Assembly (NCBI RefSeq): GCF_963422355.1
Contig: NC_085094.1
Location: 6,859,270 to 6,923,269 of the forward strand
DNA length: 64,000 nucleotides
DNA from: Corticium candelabrum
Lineage: Eukaryota; Porifera; Homoscleromorpha; Homosclerophorida; Plakinidae
Direction: 5' to 3'
Made by a program: the position numbers and the translations under genes. The notes beneath the pieces were generated by a model. It saw only the letters and a program-made list of their open reading frames with translations, did not search any database and was not told the DNA's origin. Shown one piece after another: positions 8,885-23,800 of the stretch (position 1 is the first letter of the stretch; each line of letters starts with the position of its first letter).

Positions 8885-11800
8885 CTGATGTCAATACAAT
8901 ATATGATAGCAACAATTACCATCTCTTATGTAACAGACTTTGCTTACTTGAAAGTGATGTTCAAAACCTGTCTTGCCTGACTTTGCATCTTTCTTCGACA
9001 GTTTGGCAACGGCAGTACGAAGATTTTGAACAGGAATCTGGGTATTGCCACAGGTCAATGCTTCAAGCACAGCATCGTGGATAAAACCATATTGAGCCTG
9101 TTGGTAAACAACACGACATTGCCATTATTAACTTATAGTGAAAACTGTCACAGTGGACTGTAAACAATTTCTTTAAACCACCTATATTCTATATACAACT
9201 GCTAAAAGAAATATGTTGTGGTGCTTGGATAATGTGTTTAGATGGGTACTTATGTCAATTGTTATAGATTGCAAAACATCCAACTAAAGTTAAGAAGCCT
9301 ACTTCTCAGCTTTCATAAGTCTTGAAATTTACCAAACAGAAACTAATGCCTTGTGTATATCTTTCAGTACAATACAAATTAGTAGTACGTACAGCTCCCT
9401 GCATTATAATTACATCCTCCACAGCTACCAACAGAAACTCTTGACATCAACTGACAAGTTCCAAACTGCCTTAGTGCATGTGCACAAACCTCAGTCTGGA
9501 CCATATCTTGACGCTTTGTCCTCAGAGATGCAACACAGCTGTAGATATCAATGGGCCCGCCATCTTCAATTCTCTCCATCATTGTATCAATAACTATAAA
9601 CGTTCCAGTTCGACCAACACCAGCACTAGAAACCCGATTTGCATGAAAAAGCAATGCTTTTACCATAAACTCACCCCTAGCTCTATACCTGCAGTGAACA
9701 ACCATTGACCCTCGATTCTTAGGATATTCACGATTGATTCTTCTGATAAAACTCAGTAGAGGTGTAGCAAATTTGGGTACACCATGATCAGGCCAAGCAG
9801 TGTAATGGTATTGTGTTACCACTCTCATCTCTTCACCCTGACAACACAATCAACCATTCATGCACCAACACTCTTTGTACTGGACATCTTAAGAAACTTA
9901 CCAAAGCTAAACTGAATTTACGAATTTCATAATCAGCAAAGGAATCTTTCTCCAAAAACGTGACCAAAAGGCCATTGTAGTCCACAGATTCATGCATGTT
10001 CTTAGGCCAATACTGATAACATTTAATCTAAAAATTTAAACATTCTTCTGCAAATCTGAGTAACATAATGACAAACCCATTCACCTTATTCTTTTCTATC
10101 AAATGAGTAAGCATCACAATTGTAGGGACATTTTCCACCCAAATCATTCGCCAATTGTCAGCAGCAGTATGTTCCTGTGGTCCTTGAGATGCAATGTACT
10201 TCTTGGGAGTGCGATATCCCTATATACATTCACACAACAGTTAATTGCTTAATTCCTAGGTATTCATCACATAAAACAACATCAACAAAAGCAGCAGCAA
10301 TGTAATCGCCGTTAGAGTTTGTCATCCCTGACAAAACCGGCAGCACAACTCGAGAATGATCATCTATACACATTGAAAATTACAATACTGAAGGCAAAGT
10401 AATGGTCCTCACAAGTTACACACAAGTCAAAATATTCTTGTAACGATTCAGTGACAGGTTTGCCAAGGCTACTTCAGCTGAAACATTATGTTGTATTTCT
10501 CCAAGTGCCTAATCATAAATCACATACATTATGGACAAATATGAGTTAAAGTGATACTAAAATACTAACAACACCTTAAATTCACTGGATATCCCAGCAT
10601 TGTGATCTTGATGCATAGCTGCCACATAATCTGGAAATTCTTCAAGGTTGATAGAATGAAGGCCGGTTCGTGATTGGTGACTCTTAACTTTTGGCATTAT
10701 AGATGGAGTATCTACAGAGTAAATTACACAACTTTAGACTGATCAGTGTACATCAAACAACCACATCAGTCACCTGCAGATGTCCAAACATTTGGTTTCT
10801 TTTCTGTTTCAGTGGCTGAACGTACAATTAGGTCTACAACCTGTTCATCAATGCCTGAACTGTTTGTCGCTGTGCATTGATACTTGCCACTGTCTGATGC
10901 CATGACATTAGCAATCTGCAAAGACTTATCTCCCAGAATAACAAAGTGCTCATCTTTCTCAGATATTTCCTTTCCATTGCGGAACCACTTGATGATTGGT
11001 TTTGGTTCTCCAGCAGCATCACAAGGAAGAACAGCAGTTGTGCCTTCATATGATGTCACTGATAGACTTTCACCAGAAATCACTGGAGCGAGAGGAACCT
11101 CGTCATATTCACTCTCCACTTGTTTGACTGACGAAAAAGCAATTTGTTGGTTAATGTACACACTGTCAGTCATTTTTCCTGAACGGCGTCTCCTAAATAA
11201 CACAGTTACAGTTAAACTACATGGTTTATCACATGCCTAGCTGACAGTAAACAACCTTAGAACAACAACAGCAAGAATAACCAATAGAAGAAAAATGATG
11301 CCACCAGCTGCAGCACCTGCAATTGGAGCCACTGAACTTGATCCTCCCTTTGATGGTAACTCTTCTGCCTTTGTCAAAACTCCTTCGTGTCAAAAACAAT
11401 CAATATTACTGTAATGGAACTACAGGTAAACCAAATAACAATAATCATCTTACTTAGTGGTTCACCAATTGCTGTTTCTTTCATCTAGAAATCAAAATAT
11501 ATAAGGTTTCTCAAAGGTATGTAGTAATCCACATATCATCATACCACAATTCCATTATCCAACATTGCAACCACACGAATATATATAAAGTAAGTCGAAT
11601 CAGACTTAAGTGGAACATTTTTGTACTCATTGTTTTCACCAGAAGTTGAATCGTTTCCAATGGTAAACTGCTTCCCTTGTATGTTCTGTCTGTAAATCAT
11701 GTAATTGTATCGAGCTGTTACATACCATGTGTTGTCTGTGCCCTCTTGCTCATACGGTCCAACAGTACGTGGTACATCAGATACCAAAGGAGCTTTAGAT

Positions 11801-14800
11801 CCAGTGGTACCCTCATAAACAATAATATCAACATATCTAAAATATTGTCACGTTAAAACATTCACAAAACAATGAAAAAGTCAAAACATACTCTATTGGA
11901 CCATTTTCATCATTCACAGTAGGAGGTACAAATACTACAGATGACGTTGATGATGCAACATTACTAGGTAAAGGTTTGTCTGGTATCTGAGGAGAAGCTG
12001 CCAGTGTGCGCACTATAATCATGTTACTAGGGGAACTTTCTGGATTGGACTTTGCGTTATTCGTTACTGTCACATATACCCTGTACTCAGTATATGGTTT
12101 GAGGCCCTTCAAGGTGTATAGGTTTTCACGACTCTCAATGTCGGGACTCTTGCTGTACGAAGCATTACCAATACTGTTGTAAACCTGCACAGCAAAGTTT
12201 AAACAATCATTTGCAGTCATGAGCATGTATGCACATGCATTCATGCATCTACTCGTCTAAACACAACTTTGCTTACAGTGTAGTATTGAAAAGCACCATC
12301 AAAGCTAATAGGCCTCTCCCATTGTAGAGTAACTGAGCTTGCTGTCACATTGGAATTTCTCAAATTTTGAGGTGGCGCTGGTGCTAAATCAAGAGAAACC
12401 AGTAATAATAAAGTATACTAAATATTGAAAGTAAAATTACTTATAGCAGCTGCCATAACAGTAATGGATGCTGCTGGTCCAAGACCAACTGTGAAAGCTT
12501 GAACTGTGACATTATAATTTGTTGAAGGTATTAGACCACCAATCTCTTGACTATGCTCTTTCACAAAATTAAAACGTGTTCTGTTTCCAGTACCATCTGA
12601 CAGCATGTATTCAACAATGTAATATCTAATAACTCCATTTGGTGTTTCAGGTTCACTCCACATTACAGTGACTGCATGTGGTGGATTGGAAGAATAGTAC
12701 AGGGAATGTGGTGCAGTTGCAGGAGCTACAAAACAACAACAGATACATAGTCTGAACACAGTCAGTTAACAGTGCAGCAATATACTACAGACACATTCAT
12801 ACAACATCATGATTACATCAAGCAATGTCAGTATTCAACAAGTCAAAACTAAATGCACATTTCAGCTGCATCTTAATTTAGTTGCTCCAGTTTTAACAGG
12901 CCCATTTTCTATTTACAACTAAACTACAGTAATTACGGTAATACCAGAGCATCACTTATTTGATAAAACTACAATATTAGACAAAATAAAACTACAAGTC
13001 AAACACATGTAATCTGCCATCAGATTTCCTTGCTCTCAGATTATGGTTTCAGTATTTTTAAAGCAAAAACAGCTCTAATGCTCTAGAATAACCTGGAGTA
13101 CATAAAAAATACATGTTGACTAACAAAGGTACTTAGGCTCAACAAGTAGCCAACCAATCTTCAAACAGATGAATCAGATTTTCTCCTTTCATCAATCACA
13201 TGACAACACCAGATAGTAAGACGATAAGCATTTACTGGTTGTCTGATGTTGTGTATTATGTATGTTCGTTGTCAAACATGTACTGTGTATTATGGCTGCT
13301 TACAAATCTTCTACAAACCATACATATACATAGTAAGTACATGCCACCCAAGCTACAAGTATGCAACACTACTCTTCTACAAAAGTTTCACATATAATAG
13401 CATCTATTGCCCTCAAACTGCTTTACATCATATGTGCCTATCACAATAGTTGGACCGTATAGGCTGCTAGAAAGTTACACAATGTGGTGCTACAAGTAAC
13501 TACAACTACCATGCATTACTAGGCAATCAACCAAATGTATTTGCTGATCTTTATTACAATGAAGACAAATCTGACAATTGTGCTAAACCACTAGCAATAA
13601 ATAAAACAAAAAACATACTTGTCATTACTGTAACATACTTCTGCCTGCAAGCAACTAACTTGAATACGACACATCTTCAAAGTAAAGTATACCAAGCCAC
13701 ATCATGATAAAAACTTACAATATTCTGATGTGTTGGCAACAATGGCAGTACTTCTTTGTCCTTCCAACACCTTACCATCATGAGACCGAACGTTCACTGC
13801 TGCCACCTCAACACTGTATTGTGTAAATGGAGTGAGCATTGTCAAATTGGCCCATGTGGCTGTTACATTCAGTATCTTGTACCCATCCACATCTCTCACT
13901 TGACGAACACCAACTGGTTTGTAGTAAACAAAGTAATAGCGAGGAACACCATTAGGTGGACTGGGAGGTGACCAAGACACAACAAACCAGTGAGCAGAAG
14001 CATTTCCTGATAAACTCACTAAATTGGGAGAACCGGGATCTAGTAAATACAGCAAATCACACAATCACAAAATAAATCCTTAAATTAGAAAAAACTTTAC
14101 AGCCTTCAGCAGTAGTCACAGATACCACATTAACAGCTGCCAAACTTCCAGGTTCATAGCCATGCCTGTTGCTTGCTGTTGCTCTAAAGCTGTAATTTGT
14201 AAATGAACTGAGACCAACAACAACAAACGGTTGAGAATCAGTAGCACTGAATTCTCTTTCTTCCCACAGTATGTTGCTGGTGCCATCATCCAACTGATAT
14301 TCTATACGATATTCAGTTACACTTGAGTTTCCATTTTCAAGACAGTTGACTTTGACATTCACTTCAGAGTCATTATAGCTTTTGACTGACAACACAAGAC
14401 ATCTCTGTGGAGGACCTAAAACACACCACATATAGTTAACTAAACATACAAAATGTCAACAAACACGTGCGAAAAGAACGTTACCTTCAATTATCAACTG
14501 TACTGATGCCCTACTGGACTTTGCACCGGCTTCAATAGTGTTACTAGCAATACATGTGTATGTCCCTTCATCCTTAAATTCAAGTGATGTTAGTTCCAGA
14601 GTAGATCCTTTTGCACTTTTGCCACCTCTCCATTCATAATCTGGAGAGGGATTACCAACAGCAGAACAGTTTAAAGTGATACTCTGTCCTTTCACTCCTA
14701 CTGGATTGGATGGTCTAATTTTAACAATTTCAGGAGCATCTAACAACACATCACTCATAACAATGCACCATGAAATGGTACCAAACCAACTCACATTTGA

Positions 14801-17800
14801 CATCAACTGATGTAGCTGAAGATATATCACTAGCACCATACTTGTTAGAAGCCCTGCACTTGATTAATCCTGTATCTGAACGCTTCACAGGTGCAAAAAT
14901 CAATTTCCCAGTAAATCTGCCCAAACCATCATGATTCGTTGAAGTTGTTACTCGAGAGTCTAATGCAATAGCTGAATCAATTCCATTCTCTTTTCTGTAC
15001 CATCCAAATGTAATGTCTCCACTCAGACCAGAATACTGTGAAGCTGTGCAACTCAACTCTTGCACGGACGACTCATCAAAAGAAACTCCTGGTGACTGCC
15101 CGGCTGTTGGTACACCTGCAATCATATCGTAAGCTTAATATAATAAAACAGTAACAGATACTAGTATTACACAACAAGTTCAACTGTGCATTAACACTAG
15201 ATAATGATAGCATAGATCATACATGTAAATGCCACCATGTCCAAATAGCATGTAGTTTTTATCTGGTCATTGCGACGTAGTGTTACAACCTAAAAACCGC
15301 ATTACCCAGTTTCATGACGCAAAAATCAAATTTTTTTATCACAACTGTGTTTTCATACAATTTCTGCCTCGGGTAATAAAAACAAAGTAGGGATAGCTGT
15401 GTACTGTACTAGTAAGCTAGTGCTTGAAGAAATAGGGGTTGAGACGTTCGTAAACAAGTACTCATACTTTACATCTGAAACCAATCTTCCACAATTAAAT
15501 CCCTACTTCACTCATCTTTGCTTTGAAGGTGGCTGTTTGGATAGGAGTGAAGTAGGAAATTAATTGTGGAAGATTGGTTTCACATGTAAAGTATGCCTAC
15601 TTGTTTGCAAAAGTTTCGACCCCATTTCTTCGAGCACTAGCTTAACGTACGCAGTCATCCCTACTTTGTCTTTCATTTATTACATAAATCTTTTTGTAGT
15701 CTTTTGGCTTTCCTTGTGCTGCTTGATGTTGGTCTAAAGTTACTGCATTATAGTGGTACCGTGATATCACAAAATTCCAAGAGACCCAACTGCTCCTTTT
15801 GCTATGTCAAGACCTCGTATTATGTGCATCTGGGACTCATTGCTCAAATTCAACAAATGCAAGGCTAAACAATCTTACATAGTTCTTCCATCTAATTGTC
15901 TCTGGCTACAAAAAGCTGATCTAATCGTGGCAAGCATTGATTGAGAATTCTGTATGTAGCAGCCACATCTTTCTGTGTGCTCTTTCATTATAAGCAAGTT
16001 TGTTACACTGAAAGTCTTACGATGATGAAATGTATACAATTAAAGACATGATATCATGCCTAACTTTGCAATATTGAGAATTTGTTGCTGCAATTAACAA
16101 ACCTACATCTTTACCTCCATAACACACCAAGCACACAAATCCCACTGTCCTTACATGGTGGTTCTTTGCTGTCACACTTCTCAGTTGGCAACCCCACACA
16201 GTCCATTCCATTGTGTTGCTTAAGACGTGCTCGTGTACGAGTACGAGTACCAAAACTACATGCCGATGTACAATCTGACCATGAGCTCCATTCACAGTTT
16301 ACTAGAAACAACAAAACAATTACTATACAACACTAAACACAACTATGTTTCTGTATTTATACCATTGACGTTCAGTGTAAATGACTTTGACACTACAGAG
16401 CCATTAGCTGCAGTATATTGACATGTATACAGGCCCTTAAAAGAGACACTAGCTGACTTGATGTAGAGCCGCTGTACACCATTCTCATACACCTGATATA
16501 CACTCTGTGCACTTGGAGGTGGTACATCAATAGTCATGTTGTGTTTCCATTGCAAGAGAGCATTAAAGTTGGTCTCATCAGGACTGACACCACAATCAAT
16601 AGGATTAGAGTAATCTTGATTCTCATCAACTGCCACACTTTTTCCCTCAATATGCTTAATATTGTCTAGAATAGCAATCTCCAATTCTACAACAAAAAGA
16701 CATTTTACTCTCATTCAACACCTACCTACACCACAACATCATCTAACCATAGTTGAAAGCCACCTCGCATACTTGAAGAAAATGACTTCCCACTTTTCTC
16801 TGTAAATTAATGTATCTTCCCCAAACTGGTGGACTGCAAGAAACATTTCTCCAAATCAGAGAGGTCGCATCTGGAGCCTTACCACACTCATGGTTGTCAT
16901 TCCCGTTGTTTGTTAAACTGTTACCAACATAAACATAGACACTTGTAAGTTTACCAGAATACAGAACAGCTTGAACACTTGAAACAAAATATTCTTTCTT
17001 CACGTCAACACGAAGCCAAGGATAAGAAGATTGAACTGTAGCAGCACATAATACAAAATCATGGTTTGATTTGCCATCTATTGCTAATTCAGCAAAGAAG
17101 CCAGGTGATGAAGCAGTTTTGCGGAAGACTGAACTCATAGTCACTGTTGCTCCTAAACTGACAGCTAGATTGGTTGCCATACCTACATCACATAAACATT
17201 GAACACAAAGCAACAAGTGTGACTTCCACCATAACAGTAATCATACAAGATGTGATTATGCAGATCTCAGTTGATGGTCCTGTACAAATCTGACCACTCA
17301 TTGTCGCAGCTTGACTAATCTGCCGAGTTCTGCTGCCATTTCCACATTCAACACTACATGAACTCCAACTACCCCAACTGCAATCCACTGGAAACACAAC
17401 ACAAGACAGTCAATACAATATTATTCATTCAACAAATTTACAACTCTCTTCGTAGATGATGCCGTAATCATTACTTCAACAATAAATAAATGGTTACTTT
17501 ACATAGTAAATGTAGGTTAACATCAAGAGTAGAAGACTACAGACGCTAGCAAAGCTCTGTATTGTTCATGTAGCCGGTGAACTATGTATTAATACAAATG
17601 ACTGTGACAGAGTAGCATTGTTCGGTTAGCATTGTATAGCTGGTAGCTTTCTTGGTATGAGTAAGTGCAGTAATCGTTCAACCCAACGAGCATCGCCCCT
17701 CACCCCTCACTCTTCCTCTGTTTCTGGAAGAAATTGCTTCGCTTTTGGACATATCAATTTGCTTGCTCCTAGAGCAACACCATCTTGTCTCCACTGGTTC

Positions 17801-20800
17801 CAGACGGGGATGGATTAAGCAACTGTACGCTGTTTTTCCTACTGACAGAGCTACTACAACTAGAGCCAGCAGCAGCTTTATCCACGGAGGTGGCGACGGA
17901 AACGCCTACCGTGGCCATACAAATTGACAGCACATCGCTAGAGACAGTGATCCAGTCAGCAGTACAAGCTTTGGTATCTGCATGTCTGAAGCTATTAGTC
18001 CTAGTCTCAGTCTTTCGCAGGGGTGGTGGAGCGAGTCGCAAGTTGCAAGTTAGGGGGCATAAAAGGACATCGGAGTACATGGAGTAGGGTGAGCTTTCAG
18101 TACGCATTTCCTGTTGAGAAGTGCTTTCCAATGACAAATTGAGGGTAATTTCCCCCTCTTCCCCCAGCTCCGCCCCACTGGTTCAAGATCCAAATCAGAC
18201 TCTTCCTGCCACACCACAGGAGAGGACCGTACCCGAACGCGGAGTCGCAGTTGTGGCAACCAGAATGACAGCAGCCACAGCTCTCGCTCATCATCAAGAT
18301 ACCGATCACCACACAAACGACGATCTAGATCGACCAGTCCCCGTTCCTGCACAAGATCAAAATCATATTGTCCTAGCCCTTACACATCTCTTCGCCACGC
18401 ATAGACGGAAATTGGATCTAGTGATCAACCGGCATCCTGGATGCTATCTAGGAGGACAAAGAGGAAGATATTAGTAGGTGAATACGTTGAATTGTACACC
18501 ATACTTACTGAAGTAACAACTAACAAGGGTGGTGTCCCCATGGCAACAAAAGTCTCGATCTCCAGCTTAAAGCGCAGACATGTCCGCAACATCAGTTCGT
18601 GATTTCAGGCTTGGTCTGCGCACATGGCTACTGTACTACTAGCGAATTTGGCTCGAGGTTACAAACTTAATCGGCTACCAGTCTATAGTCGCTCAAGCTA
18701 GTTCGGAATACCAAACCTCAGCCTGGCTGAAATATGATAAACCATTTCGTTATTTTGCCGTGCAAGATTGGACATGATCAACCACCACCTGTGAGCTCAG
18801 TGCTTCACAGGTCGCGCAGCAACCTCTATCACCTGCTATACATGTGGCAAACAAGGTCTCATAGCAACAGACTGTACACACACCGACCAGTCCTTTCATC
18901 TCTCCAGGCCAGCAACTGCATCTTCACTAACATCTCCAACCCCCTTTGGGCAAACCCAAAATCTGCCGAGACTCTTCAACGCTGGTCGCTGCAAGAACCA
19001 AGTGTCACCAAGCCTGTGCAAATACCCACACAAATGTTTTACCTGCCACGCCGATCACCCAGAGGCCACGTGTTCCCTCAAGGGCACTAATAAACAAGCA
19101 TAAACCAAACACTCCACTTCAGCCTGAGGTTTTTGCAGTGTCCCTACACAATGACCCTGATCGCATGTTCGTTGAATCACTGCTTTGGTCGCCATGTCAT
19201 GGTTTCAATCTTGGCTACACTGGTGCACGATAAGCCTGGTTCACAGTACGATGCTACCACGATCGTCTTGCGAGCGTCCTAAACACTGAAGATGAGCGAG
19301 CGTCAGCATCACATTGTGAACATGTCAGCGTCTGTGATGCTCGCCTAGTGTCCATAGACAATGCTGGAATAGAGAAAAGTTCTAATTGAGCGTCCTATCC
19401 GGAAGTGAACCAGCGTCCGATGACAGCACATGCTCATTTTCAACCAATCGAAAATCAGTCAGAGCAACTGGCCGTATCTGCGATATTCTATTTGTTCAAA
19501 TGGCATCGATAAAAGTTTTTCATTGAGTGTGTGTGTGTGGTTTCCCTGCCTTTGGCAAGTCCAGTCAAAAAACTACAAGGACCTAAAAATGAAAGGAAAC
19601 GCTTGAGACTACGGGGCAGCAGCAACAAAAGCAAAACGTCATCGTCCATGTCTTGTCGCGAGTGTAAACACGTGGTTACTTTGCAGCACAAGACCACTGT
19701 TGCAGTGTGTTCAGCAAGGGCTCGATTTAGAATGCAAACGCGGCCACATGGCTGGCCCTTACAAGACACCCTTTGCCAACTCTCCAGTGCTCTGGCATAA
19801 GTGTTGTTCCAAAGAAAAACAATAGCTGGACACTGATTACACACCTCTCCGCTCCTCGCGAACTTAGCGACGGCATTGACCCGGAGGTGAACTGAACTGA
19901 CGCTGTCCAAGCTTTGAATATTTTATCCTCATTGTCATAATTGTGTTTCTTTTGACAGACTCAACAAGTGCCTGTTGAAACATTAAGAGTACAATAGACG
20001 AGTTTTATCAATACTAGTAGGTGCCAAAGTTGATAGCGAACCGTTCAGAGCTCTAGCGCCAGTAGACAATAATACTTAGATAGTTTACTGTGATTGCAAA
20101 CATATTATTATTAAATAATGATTAACATCACTCGTAATACACTACTGTTTTGTAAGCAACATGCCCGCTAGTTTCGATACCGCATAGACATGAGACAGCG
20201 TGGGCTTCAATGGGGCAACGTGACAGGTTGTGAGGGATTTGTGAACAACGGGGTTAACCAGAGTGGTCAGCTCACACGTTGAGCTCCAACAAGTGGGGTG
20301 AACCCAAGAGGTCACTCAGGGTGACGTTGGAAGATCAACGCCCATTGGAACAACCATGTATTCAAGCTCAAGAGGTCAGTCAAGCTGACGTTGGAGACTG
20401 TCCCACCTCACTTGAGCCCAAGAGGTCAGTGGAGTCGACGTTAGAGGCTCAACACACCATCACAGAACCCATTCCATTTAATGATGTACTTGAGGCCACT
20501 GGTTTGTGCCGAAGATGTTAGCCGCTTTGACGTTGCAACCTGAGTGGAGGTACTCGTAATGTTGGGCCAAGACTGGCTTGAACAAGGCCCCTTCCCCAAA
20601 TGGCACGCTACCCCAAAGAGAGCCAGAAGACTGCGTGTCTACCAGAGCACTGGAATACAGCCTGAGACCATTAAATTCAACAGATATGAGCATTAACCGT
20701 CTCTATTGTGAGTAAATGTGAAAGAAAAACATGTCAGTCAGCAAACCACGGTGAAAAGTTGGTAGAAATGTGGAGCTTTAACGAGCGTGTTTGCCACAGA

Positions 20801-23800
20801 AGAGAGGGCCTTGCCATTCAGTTAGATGTATCATTGGTAGCAGTCTGAAGACCAACAACCGAGAGTTTTGATCAGCCAATCTGGCAGGACCGGCAGGTGC
20901 AGTTGTTGCTGCTCCGATCTAGAAGCTGTGACCTGCATAGTGGTCTTCGTTGTACCCCAATTTGTGTAGCAAAGACCGAAGCATAGAGGTAAGACGCAGA
21001 GGGAGTGACAAAGGACTCGTCTGCGTGTGCAAATAGCGGTAGATCCGAATGCTCTCGGACAGGCTAGGTAGTTTTTCAACGCCTTTACCGTACAAACTGA
21101 ATGAAGTGTCCGTCTAAGAAATAAGTCAACGCCCAAGTGGAATGGTCCGTTTTAGAAGCCTTGATGTGCAGCCGATACCCGTTGCTGTCGGTTGTGAGAT
21201 CAGAGCGTGAATTCTGAGCACCGAAGAAAGTCAAAGAAGGCCGTGGTAAATGCGGCCCAGTACATCTGATGGTCGTTGGTTGATTGGTCAAGACATTCTC
21301 ACAGCACCGATTTCACTTGACCCATGATCTTGGTAGTAATTGGAAGAAGAGGTTTTGGAGGTAACTAAAGTACGCAGCGTCTGATGCCTTGGAGGACGAG
21401 GGAAAGGCGAATAGAAGTTGCTACGGGGTCTAGCATGCCTGCGAGTTGATGATGCTGTTTGATGCCAGCCAGATATACCTTCAGCGTCTGGTACTGCACC
21501 TCCGAAGCTGATGACATGACAAACTAGACAAAAGATGACTCTGAGGCTGGAAATGATGACCACTTCCTGTCTGCAGAACTCCGTATACTGTGACACGCCT
21601 GTGTTACAGGTTTGTCGTGATGAGGCGGCGATGCTTTCGTTTAGAAGAATGTGGCTGCTGATCAGGGAGACCAATGGTGATAGCTCCCGCAGGCAGTGCA
21701 GTTGGCCGTGGTGCTGCCCGAGGTGTCAATGCATGGAACTTGGGCATCTGTGTGCGAGACAATGCATCAACAATTACGTTAGAAACGCCCAGAATATGTC
21801 TAATGACAATATAGTTAATGTTTGCCACCATAAAAACAAGCATCGAACGAGTGCATTAGACTGGGGCAGCGGGATGAGCCTTGTTGCCATAAGTCGACTA
21901 TGCTCTGGTTGTCACAGTGAAATAAAACCCGCTTGCCAGACCAACGCTTACCCCACGTCAAACAGGCAACGATGACAGCAAACAATTCTTGCCATAGACT
22001 TCCCTGATTCAAGCGTCTGGCGCAACTGCCAGTCATCCCGGATCCAGGCTCAACTGCAGTAGCGCCAAAACCGTGTGAACCGGATGTATCTGTGTAGAGC
22101 TCCATGTCTGCGACGGCAGGGAGATGGACATCCAGCATCATTGCAACCCCATTCCAGGACTGTAGAAAGCGATACCACCATGGAAATCCTTCCTAGTTTT
22201 GCTGTCAATGTAGACATGGTGATGACTCAATCGGACGAAGGATGCCAGGTCGATGAGTCGTAGTAGAAAAATTTGGCCAGCCGGAAAGACCATGCAAAAC
22301 TAAGCTTACCAATTATGGATTGTAAGTCGCACTTGGTCGCCTTATGGTGTGACAGACATCGGGGAATTTCATCCATAAGATCCCTCAGTTTTTCAGAAGG
22401 TAACGTGGCAACCAGCACCTCTGAGTCGAGTTCAATGCCTAAGAAAAGTTATGGTTGTAATCAGGCCTGTTTCTTTGCTTGGCTCCATCAGTACGCCCAG
22501 CTGATGGACTTTGTCCTTCACCCGTGTCATGGATGCATGGCAAGTGGAGTTGTCAGGTTCAACAAAGAAGAAATCATCGAGGTAGTGTAGAACACGATTA
22601 ATGCGGCAATCATTTACTAGGATCCATTCAAACGCGTAAATAGTTCTGGTGATGAGCATATACCGAAGAGCAAGCGCTTGTCGAAGTAGTATTGGCCGTC
22701 CCAATAAGCTCTCAGTAGGTCCCAATCCTCTCGGCGGACAGGGCACAAACGAAAGGCATGTTTCCAGTCCATGCTTCACCATCCAGAAACCCTGACCAGT
22801 CTGTTACACGAAGACAATGGTATTATCAATTTTCTTGTACCGCAAGTGGTACTCCTCAGGGCCAATGCCGTCATTAATACTAAGTCCACGAAGAGCAAAG
22901 AGGTGCATAATCAGTCTCCAGCTACCGTTTTTCTTTGGAACAACACCTATGACACAGCACTGGAGAGTTGGCAGAGGGGGTTCGTTGTAAGGGCCAGCCA
23001 TGTGACCGCGTTCGCATTCTAAATTGAGCCCAGCCCTTGCTAAACAATGACCTTAATTGTGCTCCAGTGTGGACTTTAGGTAGGAAGACAAACAAACCTA
23101 ACGTGCACCAGTATAGCCAAGATTGAAAACGTGACACAGCAACCACAGCAGTGATTCAACAAACATATGATCAGGGTGACTGCGTAGTGACATTGCAAAA
23201 ACCTCAGGCTGAAATGGAATGTCCAGTTTATGATTGTTTATTGATGCCCTTGCGGGAACACGTGGCCTCAGGGTGATCGCCATGGCAGATGAAACGTTTG
23301 TGTCGGTATTTGCACAGGCTAGGAGCAGCTCGGTAGCGGCATTGAAGAGACGGCAGATTTTGGGTTTGCCAAAGGGATTTAGAGATGTTACTGGAAGATG
23401 CGTTTGCTCACCTGGGGACAAAAGGACTGGTCAGTGTGTGCACAGCCTGTTGCCATGTGACCGGCTTGGCCGCATGTATGGCAGAAGATCGAGATTGCTG
23501 CGTGACCTGTGAAGCACTGAGCCCACAAATGATGGTTGATCGTGTCCCATCTTATGCCAGTGGTCCTGCTGGCAAAATAATGAAAGGCTCTATCGTATTT
23601 CAGCCAGGCTGAGGTTCAATATTCCGACCTAGCTTGAGCGACTATAGACTATAGACTGGTGTCCGATAAGTTCGTAACCCCACACCGGATCCGCTAGTAA
23701 GACTGTAGCCACGTATGCAGACCAAGCCTGAAGCAACGAGCTGATGTCACAGACAAGTCTGCATTTTGGACCGGACACCGAGGCTTTCATTGCCTCGGTG

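Noticed and set aside
9379..9708. Plus-strand frames opposite PTP D1 exons
   Set aside because: They are shadows of the conserved minus-strand phosphatase exons.
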